Shown here piece after piece: positions 24,932 to 35,200 of a stretch of 64,000 nucleotides of DNA. The stretch is taken from the NCBI RefSeq assembly GCF_009759665.1, contig NZ_WQNE01000003.1, forward strand, positions 186,001 through 250,000, given 5' to 3'. This DNA comes from Bradyrhizobium cajani (GTDB lineage: Bacteria > Pseudomonadota > Alphaproteobacteria > Rhizobiales > Xanthobacteraceae). The stretch's first letter is position 1, and each line of letters begins with the position of its first letter. A program made the translations under genes and the position numbers. Below the pieces are notes generated by a model that worked only from the letters and a program-made list of their open reading frames with translations, was not told the DNA's origin and searched no databases.

Positions 24932-25960
24932 TCAGGACACGATCTTCGAGGCCTCATAGGGCTTCGGCTCCACGCCGATCGCCGCGAGCACGGAGCCGAG
25001 CGCGACCATCACGGGATGCATCGCGACGACGGCCTTCGATGTCGCCAGCAGACGCGCCGCGCGAACGAGGGACAACGGCAACCGTCCGAGCATCTGCGCA
25101 AACACCCACGCCCGTGCTCCCGCGCTCTGCGCGGCCTTGTGCTGCACACGATAGTTGATCGCGCCGATGCGCAGGCCACGCTTTGCGATCCAGCCGAGGC
25201 TGGTGCGGTTCTGCGGCACGGTCTCGGTGATGACCGCCTCCGCCGTCCAGTGGAATGTCATGCCGGCATCACGGCAGCGCACGAAGAAATCGGTGTCGCC
25301 GCCTCCGAGGAAATTGAAGCGCAGGTCGAAGGCCGGACGACCAAACCGCTCGAACGCCGACCGGGTGATCAGGCAATTGCCGCAGCCATAGATCAGCGGC
25401 ACCGCGCCGCTGTAATCATAGGCTGGACAGAAGGCGGGATGGCGTGAAAGCCACGGCTTGCTGTCGTCGTCGAAGACCGGCAGCACCGGTCCGCCGACCA
25501 CGTCTGCGCCGGTCGCCTCCGCAGTGCGGACCAACCGCTCGAGCCAGTCGCTCGATGCGATTTCGTCGTCGTCGATCATCAGGAAGCGGGTCGCGGCGGG
25601 AAACAGCGCCTGCGCCGTCTCGAACGCGGCGTTGATCGCCTGGCAATTGCCTTGCCGTTTCTCGACCAGGCAGACGCCCCGGAGCCTGCCGTCGGCCAGA
25701 TATTCCGCCGCGACCGGCGCGCTCTCGCGCCGCGCAGCATCGTTCTCGACCATGACCACGGCAAAAGAGCGCGGGGTGCGCTGGTTCACGAGCGAATCCA
25801 GCGTCAGCCGCAGATGCTGCGGGCGGCGGAAACAGGGGATGCAGACGACGATGCCGACCGACAGGTCGATGACACGGGAGCTCGCCGCGATCTCCCGGTT
25901 GGGATCGCGCACGGCATCCGAGATCCGGCTGGCGGACAGGTCTGTCGGGATCAGCGTCAT
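24932..25960 (-). CDS. Glycosyltransferase family 2
   Basis: 342 residues. GT2 features: VGIVVCIPCFRRPQHLRLTL (about 32), EKRQGNCQAINAAFETA, acidic metal site MIDDDEIASSDWLERLV, and GGGDTDFFVRCRDAGMTFHW. One weak hydrophobic stretch lies near the C-terminus (about 285-325), so membrane association is possible. AGGA is 5 bp before the ATG. Together with the plus-strand GT2 it provides two of the transferases expected for a repeat-unit assembly. Confidence 0.87.
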   Translation of the reverse strand: MTLIPTDLSASRISDAVRDPNREIAASSRVIDLSVGIVVCIPCFRRPQHLRLTLDSLVNQRTPRSFAVVMVENDAARRESAPVAAEYLADGRLRGVCLVEKRQGNCQAINAAFETAQALFPAATRFLMIDDDEIASSDWLERLVRTAEATGADVVGGPVLPVFDDDSKPWLSRHPAFCPAYDYSGAVPLIYGCGNCLITRSAFERFGRPAFDLRFNFLGGGDTDFFVRCRDAGMTFHWTAEAVITETVPQNRTSLGWIAKRGLRIGAINYRVQHKAAQSAGARAWVFAQMLGRLPLSLVRAARLLATSKAVVAMHPVMVALGSVLAAIGVEPKPYEASKIVS

Positions 25961-26369
25961 GACGTCCTAGATGTCCGAGATATGTTGAAAAAGCCCTGCA
26001 TCAATCGCATGCACTGCGTCGTCTCACGCCGGCACACGCCCCGCGGGACAGATGCGTCCCAAAATGAGCGGCAGGTTCGGGGCGCGAGACATCGCCAAAG
26101 CCGCGAACTTTCCGACAATCTCAACGCAGCACCATGCGCTTGACCATTCTTTACGTGTTTGCCTCGCCAATCCTCTTGCCGCGCTTTACTGCAATTCACG
26201 GTCCAGCACCCGATAGCCACTGCGATCCCGAGATGTCGTAGTTAACGCACATACGCATTAACCCGCCCGTAAGCACCGCGACCGGTGAAGCGGCGCGGCA
26301 TCAGATTTGCTCTTCGGGCAAGCAAGTTTTTTCCTGTAAATTTGAATAGAACAAGCGCGGTCAGAAAAT
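25961..26369. other. 409-bp divergent intergenic region in the polysaccharide locus
   Basis: Separates divergent glycosyltransferase and methyltransferase genes. I see no credible gene: a minus-strand open frame at 25957-26220 is Arg/Ser/Cys-rich and lacks a ribosome-binding site. There is an imperfect dyad TTAACGC/GCATTAA at 26242-26261, and the last 60 bp before the methyltransferase are AT-rich (GTAAATTTGAATAGA), a likely promoter. Probably the main bidirectional control region of the locus. Confidence 0.5.
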
Positions 26370-27164
26370 ATGAACAAGCCAGCCACGATCGATTTCGCGA
26401 CATCCACAGCGATCAACGTCCCCGTTGCTTACACCCAGGCGCTGCACGACCTGATCCCCGGCGAAGCCCGCGACAGCCTGTTCGCCATTCACGACGTGCT
26501 GCGCCGCGAGCTGCCGCAGGGCCGGCTCGCCATCTATGAAGCCGGCGGCGGCTCGTGCAGCGTCCTGCCGACGGAATTGCTGAGCCGCAGCCATGTCACG
26601 GTCGTCGACATCGACGAGGACCAGGTCCGCAACAACACCTACGCGGACGAGGCGATCCTCGGCGACGTGCAGACCTACCGCTTCGGACGCGAAGCCTTCG
26701 ATCTCGTGATCTGCTACAACGTGATCGAACATCTTCCCGACGTCGAATCCGCGCTGCTGAATTTCCGCGACGCGCTCAAGCGCGGCGGGATGATCCTGAT
26801 CGGTGCGCCCAATCCGCGCTCGCTGTCGGGCGTCGTCACCAAATATTCGCCGCACTGGTTCCACGTCTGGTTCTACCGGCACATCCGCGGCATCAAGGAT
26901 GCCGGCCTGCCCGGCGAGCCACCGTTCCCGACGTTCTTCCATCCGCTGGTGACGCTGCCCCGGCTCGAGGCGTTCGCGGCCGCCAATGGCCTCGAGGTGA
27001 TCTATCGTCGCGAGGTCGAGAGCCCACGCTATCCCGAGATGCGCCGGCGCAAACCGCTGTTTGCGGCCCTGGTCGACGCCGCCGCCGCCGTACTCAACGC
27101 CGTACTCCCGCGCGGCACCGACGTCCGCCGCGGCGACTATCATGTCATCCTGCGGAAGAGCTGA
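26370..27164 (+). CDS. Class I SAM-dependent methyltransferase
   Basis: 264 residues. Rossmann methyltransferase: motif I as IYEAGGGSCSVLPTELLS (about 58), VTVVDIDEDQVRNN, then FDLVICYNVIEHLPDVESAL (about 112) and LKRGGMILIGAPNP. Motif I has Cys where Gly or Ser is usual. The NVIEHLPD signature is typical of UbiE/Coq5-like and polysaccharide-modifying methyltransferases. In this context the acceptor is probably a sugar of the polymer or its lipid carrier (inference). Confidence 0.85.
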   Translation: MNKPATIDFATSTAINVPVAYTQALHDLIPGEARDSLFAIHDVLRRELPQGRLAIYEAGGGSCSVLPTELLSRSHVTVVDIDEDQVRNNTYADEAILGDVQTYRFGREAFDLVICYNVIEHLPDVESALLNFRDALKRGGMILIGAPNPRSLSGVVTKYSPHWFHVWFYRHIRGIKDAGLPGEPPFPTFFHPLVTLPRLEAFAAANGLEVIYRREVESPRYPEMRRRKPLFAALVDAAAAVLNAVLPRGTDVRRGDYHVILRKS

Positions 27165-27455
27165 CGGCCATGGCAGGTGCACGGCCGATCGCCGGACGAG
27201 CGGAGGCTCGCGGCCACGCTGCGCGCGGTAAGGAAACGTTAATCCCCGGGAGACGCCGGCATCGCGAGCGTCACAAGAACGCGCCGAAGAGTGGCATGCG
27301 CTTAAACGCTTTGTTTGCCATTTCGGTGAATAGTCCCTCAATGGGTATGGTTAATTTTCCCTGTTGCGTTGATTGGGCACCCATATCCCGGGTGCGTGGC
27401 GTAAAGCGAAGAGTAACCCCTCAGCCCGCGGCAGTTGGAATGGAAGCTGGGGATC

Positions 27456-29828
27456 ATGCTTGACTATAACCAGCCGATAGATCGGGCGAGACCGGAGGCT
27501 CCGCAACAGAAGCCTCAGGCCGGCTTCAACATGCTGGAGCTCTTCAATCTGCTCTGGCGGCGCAAGGTCGCGATCGCCGCAGCCGCCCTGCTCGGCGCGA
27601 CGCTCGCCGTCACGATGGGCAAGAGCCTGACGCCCCGCTACACCGCCACCGCCCAGCTCTATGTCGACCCGCGCGAGCTTCAGCTCGTCGATCGCGAGCT
27701 CACGCCGCGCGCGCAGGACGTCTCCGGCATGTCCATGGTGGTGGAGAGCCAGGCGCGGCTGATCACCTCCAACAGCGTGCTGCTGCAGGTGATCCAGCAG
27801 GCTGGTCTCGACAAGGACCCCGAATTCGGCGGCGGCGACGGCAGCAGCCTGATGTCGTCGCTGCTCGGCCTGATCGGCCTCCAGCCCCGCACCCCATCAG
27901 CCGCCGAGAAGAAGGAAGTGCAGCTCGCGGCCCTCGACGCGCTGAACAAGCACATCACGATCCGCAAGACCGACAAGAGCTTCATCGTCGATATCGAGGT
28001 GTGGTCGACCGATCCGGCGAAAGCGGCGATGCTCGCCAACACGCTGACCAATGTCTACCTCACGGAATCCCGCAATTCGCAGGCTCTCGCGGCCCGACGC
28101 GCCACCAGCGACCTTTCCGGCCGCCTGAAGGAGCTGCGCGATCGGCTGCGCAATGCCGAGACCGCGCTGGCCACTTACAAGGCCCAGAACAATTTCGTCG
28201 GCACCCAGGATGCGCTGATCAGCGATCAGCAGCTCTCCGCCAGCAACCAACGGCTTTCCGCGGCTCGGGCCGCCACGATGGATGCGCAGGCGCGGCTCGA
28301 CCAGATCGAGGCCAGCCGGCGCACGGCGGCCGATGCGGGCGCGATTCCGGAAGCGCTGCAATCGCCGACGATTGCAAACCTGCGCGCACAATATGCCGAG
28401 GCGCGCAAGAAATATGCAGAGCAGGCCGGCGAGCTCGGTCCGCGCCATCCGGCGCTGCGTCAGACCGAGAAGCAGGTCGAGGATCTCAAGCGCACCATCA
28501 ACGAGGAGATCGACCGCTTCGCCCAGTCGGCCAAGAACGATCTGACGCGCGCCCGCGACTTCGAAGCCTCGCTCAACCGGGCGCTGGAAGCGCAGAAGCG
28601 GCAGAGCGTCCAGCTCAGCCAGGCCGCGGTACGCCTGCGCGAGCTCGAACGCGAGGCCGATGCCAGCCGCGACGTCTATCAATCCTTCCTCAAGCGCTCG
28701 CGCGAGACCGAGGAGCAGGAGAGCCTGAACACCTCGGCGGCCCGGGTCATCGGCGAAGCGACGGTGCCGCAGCGGCGCTCGTTCCCGCCGGCGATGAGCC
28801 TGTTCGCCATGATCGGGTTCGTCTTCGGTGCGATCGCCGCTTCAAGCTGGTTCGTGGCGGCCGAGCTGCTGTTCGCCGGCGCGACGGCGCCAGCGCCGAC
28901 GCCAGCCCGTCGTGAGCGCACGCCGGCGCCGCAACCTTCCCGAGCTCCCGAGACTCCGCGGACTCAGGAGCCCGCCCGAGCCCAGCAAGTTTCGCAAACT
29001 CCGGAGGTTGCACAGGCTCTGTCGGAACTCGACGCGCCACCGCTGCAACCTGCGACGGCCGAGCAGCCCCTGCTCGAAAAGCCGCTGATCGCGCGCCTCC
29101 AGGAGGCCGACGTGATCCACACGCTCGGTGCCATTCTCGCCACCGGCAGCGGCGTCGATCTCACCCGGCTCGGCTGGCCGACGCTGCGCCCCGGCTTTCC
29201 GCTGACGACGCTGCTCAATGCCTGGCGCGACATGCGCAGTGCTGCGGCCCGGCGTGCCGGCGGCAAGGCGATGCCGGTCATCGCGCTCGTCGGTGCCGGC
29301 GAGACCGCCGGGCGCAACGTGACCGCGCTGAACTTCGCGCTCGCAGCCGCGCGCGACGGCGCCCGCGTGCTGATGATCGATGCCGACCATCAGGCACAGG
29401 CGCTCTCGAACAAGGTCAACCGGCCCGGCAGGAGCGAGCCGAGCGGGCTCGGCTGGCTCTCGATCGGCAGCAAGGCCGCGCGCGAGATCAAGACGGTCAA
29501 CGGCGTCTCGGTGCTGCCGGCCGCCGAGGGCGATGCCGGCAAGGCGACTGAGGCCATCCGCAAGGCGATCGCGCAGGCGCGCGCAGCCGGCGGCTACGAC
29601 CTCGTGATCCTCGACGGCCCCGCGGTGCCACTCGCGGCCGGAGGCCGCAAGCTGCTCGATGAAGCCGACGCGCTGGTGGCGGTGCTGCCGACCAGCCTCG
29701 ACATCAACGACAGCCTCGAAGAGATTTTGAGCGCGCTTGGCCGCGCCGACCGCAAGCTCGTCGGCGTCGTGCTCGACGAGCTTGCCCCAGCAATACAAGC
29801 GCGCCAGCGAGGCAGACAATATGCTTGA
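27456..29828 (+). CDS. Wzz/BY-kinase-like polysaccharide copolymerase (ExoP-type) with degenerate P-loop
   Basis: 790 residues. N-terminal Wzz domain with first membrane helix at about 38-58 (VAIAAAALLGATLAVTMG), periplasmic coiled coil at about 200-420, second helix at about 447-472, a Pro/Ala-rich linker (about 475-545) and a cytoplasmic BY-kinase-like domain from about 605. In active BY-kinases Walker A is GxxxGKS/T; here it reads VGAGETAGRNVTALN with no Lys. Walker A' (VLMIDAD) and Walker B (YDLVILDGPAV) remain. The usual C-terminal tyrosine cluster is absent; the protein ends RQRGRQYA with one Tyr. Probably controls chain length without autokinase activity. The WecG-like gene overlaps its 3' end by 8 bp. 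Confidence 0.88.
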   Translation: MLDYNQPIDRARPEAPQQKPQAGFNMLELFNLLWRRKVAIAAAALLGATLAVTMGKSLTPRYTATAQLYVDPRELQLVDRELTPRAQDVSGMSMVVESQARLITSNSVLLQVIQQAGLDKDPEFGGGDGSSLMSSLLGLIGLQPRTPSAAEKKEVQLAALDALNKHITIRKTDKSFIVDIEVWSTDPAKAAMLANTLTNVYLTESRNSQALAARRATSDLSGRLKELRDRLRNAETALATYKAQNNFVGTQDALISDQQLSASNQRLSAARAATMDAQARLDQIEASRRTAADAGAIPEALQSPTIANLRAQYAEARKKYAEQAGELGPRHPALRQTEKQVEDLKRTINEEIDRFAQSAKNDLTRARDFEASLNRALEAQKRQSVQLSQAAVRLRELEREADASRDVYQSFLKRSRETEEQESLNTSAARVIGEATVPQRRSFPPAMSLFAMIGFVFGAIAASSWFVAAELLFAGATAPAPTPARRERTPAPQPSRAPETPRTQEPARAQQVSQTPEVAQALSELDAPPLQPATAEQPLLEKPLIARLQEADVIHTLGAILATGSGVDLTRLGWPTLRPGFPLTTLLNAWRDMRSAAARRAGGKAMPVIALVGAGETAGRNVTALNFALAAARDGARVLMIDADHQAQALSNKVNRPGRSEPSGLGWLSIGSKAAREIKTVNGVSVLPAAEGDAGKATEAIRKAIAQARAAGGYDLVILDGPAVPLAAGGRKLLDEADALVAVLPTSLDINDSLEEILSALGRADRKLVGVVLDELAPAIQARQRGRQYA

Positions 29829-30627
29829 GCGCCGCGTAAACCTCGACGGTCGGGCGGCAACCGCCGACGTGCCGCGCACCACCGTCGGCGGCCTTCGCAT
29901 GGCCGCGCTCGACCTGGAAGCCACCGCCGATTTCATGATCGAGGCGACCGATCCGCGCCATCGCATCGGCCGTCCACTGTTCCTGACTTCCGCCAACGGC
30001 GAGGTGCTGGCGCGCTGCTCGACCGAACCGCAGACCGAACGCCTGTTCCGCGCCGCCGACCTGATCAACGCCGACGGTCAGCCGCTGGTGGCGGCCTCGA
30101 AGCTGCAATCCTGGTTTCCACTGCCCGAGCGCGTCGCGACCACAGACCTATTCCATGTCGTCGCGCGCAAGGCGGAAGCAATCGGCCGCACCTTCTACAT
30201 GTTCGGCGCCAGCGAGGACGAGAACGCCGCGGCGGTCGAGAGTGTCCGCAAGCTGTATCCAAACCTGAAGATCGTAGGGCACAGCCACGGCTATCTGCGC
30301 GGCGAGGCCCTGCGCGCGAAAGTCGAGGAGATCAATGCCCTCGCGCCCGATTACCTTTGGGTCGCGCTCGGCGTGCCCAACGAGCAGGCATTCGTCGAGG
30401 AATTCACACCGCTGCTGACCAATGTGGGCGTTATCAAGACATCCGGCGGCTTATTCAACTTTTTGTCGGGCAGCCGGTCCCGCGCGCCGCAATGGATGCA
30501 GAAGATCGGACTCGAATGGGCCTGGCGCACCTGGCTTGAGCCACGCCGCCTGTTCTGGCGCTATTTGACCACCAACCCCCGCGCGCTCTATCTTCTCTTC
30601 AGCCGCAAGCGGCCTTCCAATCGCTGA
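29821..30627 (+). CDS. WecG/TagA/CpsF-family glycosyltransferase
   Basis: 268 residues. GT26 features: LFLTSANGEVLARCS, LINADGQPLVAASKL, ATTDLFHVVARKAEAIG, TFYMFGASEDENAAAVE, the ALGVPNEQAFVEE motif and the C-terminal GGLFNFLSGSRSRAPQWMQK with WEPRR-like LEPRRLFWRY. Enzymes of this family add ManNAcA, GlcA or similar sugars to a polyprenyl-linked acceptor early in repeat-unit assembly. The ATG overlaps the preceding stop by 8 bp, implying translational coupling with the copolymerase. Confidence 0.9.
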   Translation: MLERRVNLDGRAATADVPRTTVGGLRMAALDLEATADFMIEATDPRHRIGRPLFLTSANGEVLARCSTEPQTERLFRAADLINADGQPLVAASKLQSWFPLPERVATTDLFHVVARKAEAIGRTFYMFGASEDENAAAVESVRKLYPNLKIVGHSHGYLRGEALRAKVEEINALAPDYLWVALGVPNEQAFVEEFTPLLTNVGVIKTSGGLFNFLSGSRSRAPQWMQKIGLEWAWRTWLEPRRLFWRYLTTNPRALYLLFSRKRPSNR

Positions 30628-30646
30628 GAGAAGAGTAGAAGACGAC

Positions 30647-31639
30647 ATGACCGATCGACCGACCGTCCTCGTCACAGGGGGCGCGGGCTATATTGGCTCG
30701 CATGCCTGCCGCGCACTGACCGCCGCCGGCTATCAGCCAGTCGTTTATGACAATCTCTCGACAGGTCATCGCAGCTTCGTTGCCGGCGAGCTGGTGACGG
30801 GCGATCTGCTCGACGGCGCGGCGCTGGCGCGCGCGTTCGCCGATCACAAGGTCACGGCAGTGATGCATTTCGCGGCGGCCAGCCTCGTCGGCGAGTCCAT
30901 GACCGATCCGCAGAAATACTACATCAACAACGTGCAGGGCACGCTGTCGCTGTTGCAGGCGATGCGCAACGCCGGTTGCCGTCGCATCGTGTTCTCCTCG
31001 ACCGGCGCCGTCTACGGCAACGCCGATTCCAAGGAACTGCCGGAAGACTTCCCCTGCGTGCCGATCAATCCCTACGGCGCCTCGAAGTGGATGATCGAGC
31101 GCATGCTCGCCGATTATCGTGCGGCCTATGGCTTCGGCGCGTTCTGCCTGCGCTATTTCAACGCCAGCGGCGCCGATCCGGCCGGCGGCATCGGCGAACT
31201 GCGCGACAACGAGACCCATCTCATTCCGCGCGCCATGATGGCGCTTCAGGGCCATGTCGAATTCGCGGTGTTCGGCGACGATTACGACACGCCCGACGGC
31301 ACCGCGATCCGCGACTACATCCATGTCACCGATCTCGCCGCCGCGCATGTCGCGGCGCTGAAACTTCTGGAACAGGGACATTCCGGCGGCAGCTTCAATC
31401 TCGGCACCGGCTCCGGCTTCTCCGTTCGAGAGATCCTGAACGCCATCCGGCAGGAGACCGGGCGCGAGGTGCCGCACACCGTCAAGCCACGCCGCGCCGG
31501 CGATCCCACCTATCTGGTCGCCGACCCCTCCGCCGCCCGAAAGATGCTGGGCTTCGCGCCGCGTCACTCCGACCTCGGCACGATCATCCGCACCGCCTGG
31601 GCCTGGCACCAGACCGCGCATCCGTTCAGGGCGCGTTAG
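30647..31639 (+). CDS. galE: UDP-glucose 4-epimerase
   Basis: 330 residues. Extended SDR: NAD motif TGGAGYIGSH (about 10-19), VMHFAAASLVGES, catalytic Ser in FSSTGAVYG and Tyr/Lys in NPYGASKWMIE (about 143-150), LRYFNASGADPAG, HLIPRAMMAL, and DGTAIRDYIHVTDLA. Interconverts UDP-glucose and UDP-galactose, supplying galactose for the polymer; the rhizobial homologue is often called exoB. It follows the WecG-like gene after 19 bp, in the same operon. Confidence 0.95.
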   Translation: MTDRPTVLVTGGAGYIGSHACRALTAAGYQPVVYDNLSTGHRSFVAGELVTGDLLDGAALARAFADHKVTAVMHFAAASLVGESMTDPQKYYINNVQGTLSLLQAMRNAGCRRIVFSSTGAVYGNADSKELPEDFPCVPINPYGASKWMIERMLADYRAAYGFGAFCLRYFNASGADPAGGIGELRDNETHLIPRAMMALQGHVEFAVFGDDYDTPDGTAIRDYIHVTDLAAAHVAALKLLEQGHSGGSFNLGTGSGFSVREILNAIRQETGREVPHTVKPRRAGDPTYLVADPSAARKMLGFAPRHSDLGTIIRTAWAWHQTAHPFRAR

Positions 31640-31866
31640 GCAACTGTAACACCCGTACCTTGCCTGCCGCGCCTCCGAACGGCTAGGATGAACATTCCCT
31701 GCCGCCGCTGGCGCATCGCTGAAGGCCGCATTGGGCATTGCCGACGATGATGTCGGCTTGCATGGCTCGGCCGTTTTGCCTGAGCCGATCTTTCCGAGTG
31801 TCGAGGCCACGATCGAATCCCCGCATCGGCCTGCCATCGGGCGCGGATTCAAGGAGTATCGACCGC

Positions 31867-32205
31867 ATGCATCAGGCTGCACGCCTGGAGTTCGAGCGTG
31901 TGATGGAGGAGTACGCCCGCTGGCGCATCGTGCCCGCTGACGAGCGCTCGCCGGCGCCTGCCTGGTGGTGGGGTCCCGCCATGGCGGTGTTCGACGATCA
32001 TGAGCCGATGAGCGGCGCATGGTGCTTAGAGCTCGGCCTGGGCGAGGGAACGAGCTTCGCCAAAGGCGCGCGCACCGTCCTCGCGCTGTTCGTCGAACAG
32101 ACCTCGCTGACCGGGCCGCAGGATTTTCCGAGCAAGGCCGAGCGCGATCACGACGTCCGCGAGCTGCACCCGCAGCCGTCAGACGACAGCGCGTTTCAAC
32201 CGTAG
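31867..32205 (+). CDS. Conserved-looking hypothetical protein (112 aa)
   Basis: Starts MHQAARLEFERVMEEYARW after AAGGAG (10-bp spacing). Rich in Trp (WRIVPADERSPAPAWWWGPA) and acidic residues; no signal peptide or membrane helix. I do not recognise the family. Its last 27 bp overlap the end of the convergent GAF-GGDEF-EAL gene, so the two messages are complementary at their 3' ends. The 227 bp before it show no other feature. Confidence 0.6.
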   Translation: MHQAARLEFERVMEEYARWRIVPADERSPAPAWWWGPAMAVFDDHEPMSGAWCLELGLGEGTSFAKGARTVLALFVEQTSLTGPQDFPSKAERDHDVRELHPQPSDDSAFQP

Positions 32206-35200
32206 CGCCACCGCCGCCTCGGCAGCCAGATCCCGCTCCGGCTGGAGCGGCGGCGCAACCGGCAGCACCATCGGCCGCAGCAGTTCGGCCATCTGTCGCG
32301 CCGGCAGCGGCTTGGCGATCAGATAGCCCTGCATCTCGTCGCAGCCGTGGGTGCGCAGGAATGCCTCCTGCTCGGCGTTCTCGACGCCTTCGGCGACCAC
32401 GGTCATGCCGAGCGCTTTGCCCATGCTGATGATCGCCTGCGCGATCGCCTGGTCTTCCGAGTCCTGCGGCAGGTCACGCACGAAGGAGCGGTCGATCTTG
32501 ATGGTGTCGATCGGGAAGTGCTTCATCAGCGACATGGACGAATAACCGGTGCCGAAATCGTCGATGGCGAGGCGAATGCCGCGGCTCTGGATGGCATCGA
32601 GCACCTTGAGCGCACGCCCGACATTGCGCATCATCATGCTCTCGGTGACCTCGAGCTGGAGCAGCACCGGCGACATGCCGCTGGCGGCGAGCGCCTCGTC
32701 GACGTCCTGCAACAGATGCTCGTCGGCGAACTGTCGCGGCGACAGGTTCACCGCCATCGACAACGGCAGCAGCCCTCGGCGCTGCCAGGCCATGGCCTGC
32801 GCGCAGGCTTCATTCAGCACCCAGCGGCCGATCGGCACGATCAACCCGGTCTCTTCCGCAAGCGGAATGAACTGCGCTGGCGAGACGCTGCCGAGTTCCG
32901 GATGGGTCCAGCGCAGCAGCGCTTCCACGCCGGTGATCTGGCCGGTCTCCATGTCCACCTTGGGCTGATAGTTCAGCGAGAACTGCTCGCGCTCCAGCGC
33001 CCGGCGCAGCGCGCTCTCCAGCGACAGCCGCTCGATCGACTGGGTCTTCACCTCCTTGGAGAAGAAGCGATAGCCGTTCTTGCCGTCTTCCTTGGCGAGA
33101 TACATCGCCATGTCGGCGTTCTTGGTCAGCGTCTGCGCGTCGGCACCATTGGCCGGATACATCGCGATGCCGATCGACGCCGTGGTGTGGCACTCGTGGC
33201 CGGCCAGCTCCGTCGGCTCGGCGAGCGCCGTGAGCAGCTCGGTGGCGATGCGCTGGACGTCGTCGATCTCGCCGCACTGGTCGAGGATCACCACGAACTC
33301 GTCGCCGCCGAGGCGCGCCACCACGTCGCTCGTGCGCAGCGCGTTGCGCAGCCGATCCGCGACCTCGAGCAGGAGCAGGTCTCCGGCCTCGTGGCCGAGC
33401 GAATCGTTGATGACCTTGAACCGGTCGAGATCGATGAACAGCAGCGCGAAGCGGTGGTCGTGCCGCTGGGCCGTCTCGATCGCCCCGCGCAGCAGGCCGT
33501 TGAAAGTCTCGCGATTCGGCAGATTGGTCAGGCTGTCATGCGAGGCGAGATATTCGATCCGCTCGTCGGCCTTGTTCTTCTCGTCGGCGCGATCGAAATT
33601 CTCCATCGCGAAGGCGACGTTGTCGGCGAGCCGCTGCAGCAGCTCGACGAACTCGGTCGTGAAAGTGTCCTTCTCGGTCGACATGTAGATCATGACGCCG
33701 ACGGCCTGGCCATGCACGATGAGCGGAATCGCCGCGCCCGACCGCGCGCCGTCGCCGCGAACGATGGCATGGAAGGCGCTCACGCGCTGGTCGTTGAGAT
33801 AGTCGTTACTGATGCACGGCTGCCGCGTTCGGAACGCCGTGCCGGCCATCCCCCGACCTTCGGGGCGCTCGGGATCGACCGAGAGGCGGACGTTGCGCGT
33901 GGTGTCGGACGACGGTCCGGCACTGGCGACGATCTTGAGCTGGTCGCTGTCGGTGCTGGCGAGCGCGATGGTCGTCGAGGTAAACTTGGCGCCGTTCGAC
34001 GCGGCGAGGCACACGAGGTCGAACAATTCGGAGCGCGATTCCGCCCGCATGATCGCCTCATTGGTCGCGCTCAGGGCCGCGAACATGCGCGTCAGGCGTT
34101 CCTTCTGCGCCTCGGTGCGGGCCTTTTCCTCCGCGCGATCAAAATTGTCGAGCGCGAACGACACGTTCTCGGCCAGGCGCCCGAGCAGTTCGACCAGATC
34201 CGGCGTGAACGTGTTCTCCTCCGGCGCGAGGAACAGCAGAATGCCGATCGGTTCCTGCCCCGCCCGCAGCAGCGGGAAGCTCGCGGCCGCCCGAGTCCCG
34301 TCCTCGGCCGCCTTGGAATGCCAATGCGCCGATCGTGGGTCGTGGAGATAGTCGTTGATCACGCTGGACCGTCGCGTGCGCAACGACGTGCCGATGATTC
34401 CCTGTCCCTCGGGATGATCGGGTGAAACAACGCAAGTACGTCCAGCCATGAGCTCCTGGAGGCGTCCCTTGACCGCGACGACCCGGACGAGCTCGCGTTT
34501 TTCGTCCATGATTCCGATCGTCACCGACGCGAAGACACCGCCCAGCACCGCCGCCTGGCACGCAACCTCGAACAGCTCCTCGCGGCTCTTGGCGCGCATG
34601 ATGGCTTCGTTTGTGGCGCTCAGCGCCTCGAACATGCCGCTCAACCTGTTGCGCTGCTTGTCGGCCCTGGCCTTTTCATCGGCACGATCGAAATTCTCCA
34701 GCGCGAAGGCGACGTTGGCCTGAAGCTTGCGCAGCAGCTCGACGAACTCGTCCGTAAAAGTGTCACACTCCGGCGAGTTGAACAGGAACACGCCCTCGAC
34801 ACGGTCGCCGTTGAAGAGCGGCAACGCCGCGGAGGACGCGATGCCGTTGCGGCGGGCGCTGGCCTGCCACGGCGCGATACGGTCGTCGGCCAGGACGTCG
34901 TTGCTGACGGCGGGCTGGCGCGTGCGGAACGCGGTGCCGGTCAGCCCACGCCCTTCGGGCACCTGGTCAGAGGTGGAGAACTTGAAGTTGCGAACCTGGT
35001 CCGCATTCGGTCCGTAACAAGCGACGACGCGCAGCAGCTCGGCCTTGTGATCGACCTGCGCGATGGTGACCGAGGTGAACTTGGCGCCTTTCGCCGTCGC
35101 TTCGCAGACGAGGTCGAACAGCTCGGACCGCGACCGCGCGCGCAGGATCGCCTCGTTGGTGGCGCTGAGCGCCGCATACATGCGCGCGAGGCGCTCTTCC

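Noticed and set aside
25957..26220. 87-codon minus-strand open frame in the 409-bp polysaccharide gap
   Set aside because: No ribosome-binding site, odd Cys/Arg/Trp composition, and it occupies the promoter region of two divergent genes.
27456..29828. Calling the copolymerase a functional tyrosine autokinase
   Set aside because: The P-loop lacks the lysine needed for nucleotide phosphate binding and the tail has no Tyr cluster, so the kinase label would go beyond the sequence.
32347..34425. 692-codon plus-strand open frame inside the GAF-GGDEF-EAL gene
   Set aside because: Antisense to a gene with intact catalytic motifs. The translation is His/Arg/Glu-rich low-complexity sequence.
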